A stretch of 5,187 nucleotides of DNA from Gammaproteobacteria bacterium (GTDB lineage: Bacteria > Pseudomonadota > Gammaproteobacteria > Ga0077536), in the NCBI GenBank assembly GCA_030639105.1, contig DAOWDI010000113.1, forward strand, positions 1 through 5,187, given 5' to 3'. The notes beneath the pieces were generated by a model that was not told where the DNA came from, ran no database searches, and saw only the letters and a program-made list of their open reading frames with translations. Position 1 is the stretch's first letter, and every line of letters begins with the position of its first letter. Position numbers and translations under genes: made by a program. Shown here piece after piece: positions 4,938 through 5,187 of the stretch.

Positions 4938-5187
4938 ATGACCTGTCTCGCCGGTAGCTTACGTCACCACGCACTGTCACTCGTATTTGCATCTATCTTG
5001 GCGGCGCCGGTTTGGGCCGAGCAGACCACCGAGCACCCCGGTACGACACCGAGCGCAATGCGCTACGAAGGGGCGCCGGTCGATATCAAACCGGACGATC
5101 AGGTCGTCACGGCCGGTGCGCCCGAATTATCCCCAAAAGACTTCCGACACGCCACGCGGATCTATTTTGAACGCTGCGCCGGCTGCC
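4938..5187 (+). CDS. nirS: Cytochrome cd1 nitrite reductase, N-terminal part (cut by window end)
   Basis: Eighty-three residues are visible. NirS reduces nitrite to nitric oxide in the periplasm using heme c to receive electrons and heme d1 as the active site. Residues 1-27 form a Sec-type signal peptide with a hydrophobic core at about 12-24 and a VWA|EQ cleavage site. Mature residues YEGAPVDIKPDDQVVTAGAP followed by ELSPKDFRHATRIYFERCAGC (about 43-83) match the N-terminal segment of known NirS proteins. C80 and C83 are the first two residues of the heme c CxxCH motif, and the last base (C) fits the expected His codon. The heme d1 propeller lies outside the window. Related NirN or other c-type proteins are the main alternative, but the segment before the heme motif favours NirS. 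It has its own Fnr/Dnr-type promoter. Confidence 0.88.
   Translation, partial: MTCLAGSLRHHALSLVFASILAAPVWAEQTTEHPGTTPSAMRYEGAPVDIKPDDQVVTAGAPELSPKDFRHATRIYFERCAGC

Noticed and set aside
1..5187. CRISPR arrays, tRNA/rRNA genes, insertion sequences or attachment sites
   Set aside because: No regularly spaced repeats, no cloverleaf or rRNA signature, and no transposase-like frame or terminal inverted repeats were seen on either strand.

Overview
The window looks like a denitrification and nitric-oxide-handling locus from a moderately GC-rich proteobacterium. A gamma- or betaproteobacterial respiratory denitrifier, perhaps a sulfur-oxidising chemolithotroph, is my inference from gene content and not something the sequence proves. 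All recognisable genes are on the + strand.

Layout: 1-117 is the end of an unidentified upstream gene. 242-1105 encodes heme O synthase (ctaB/cyoE), followed by a small hairpin and T-run. 1106-1439 is a non-coding gap holding a candidate terminator, a 14-bp Fnr/Dnr-like palindrome and -10-like hexamers. 1440-3011 encodes a 523-residue fusion protein: a diheme cytochrome b membrane part, a two-cluster ferredoxin and a C-terminal MvhD/FrhD-like iron-sulfur domain. After a gap with a likely terminator come a bacteriohemerythrin (3141-3533) and, 9 bases later, a 399-residue NnrS (3543-4742). A structured 195-base intergenic region follows, carrying a near-consensus Fnr/Dnr box (4851-4864) and a TATAAT hexamer. 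The window ends inside the signal peptide/cytochrome c part of nirS, cytochrome cd1 nitrite reductase (4938 onward).

How they may work together: NirS makes nitric oxide from nitrite in the periplasm. NnrS is a membrane protein tied to NO tolerance, and the hemerythrin has a complete di-iron site able in principle to bind O2 or NO. The cytochrome b/ferredoxin/MvhD fusion is the least ordinary gene. Its domains suggest electron transfer between the quinone pool and a cytoplasmic iron-sulfur or flavin partner, and its position next to nirS suggests a role in nitrite or NO respiration. This role is inferred. Heme O synthase fits a heme and respiration theme but may belong to an upstream oxidase cluster that lies outside the window.
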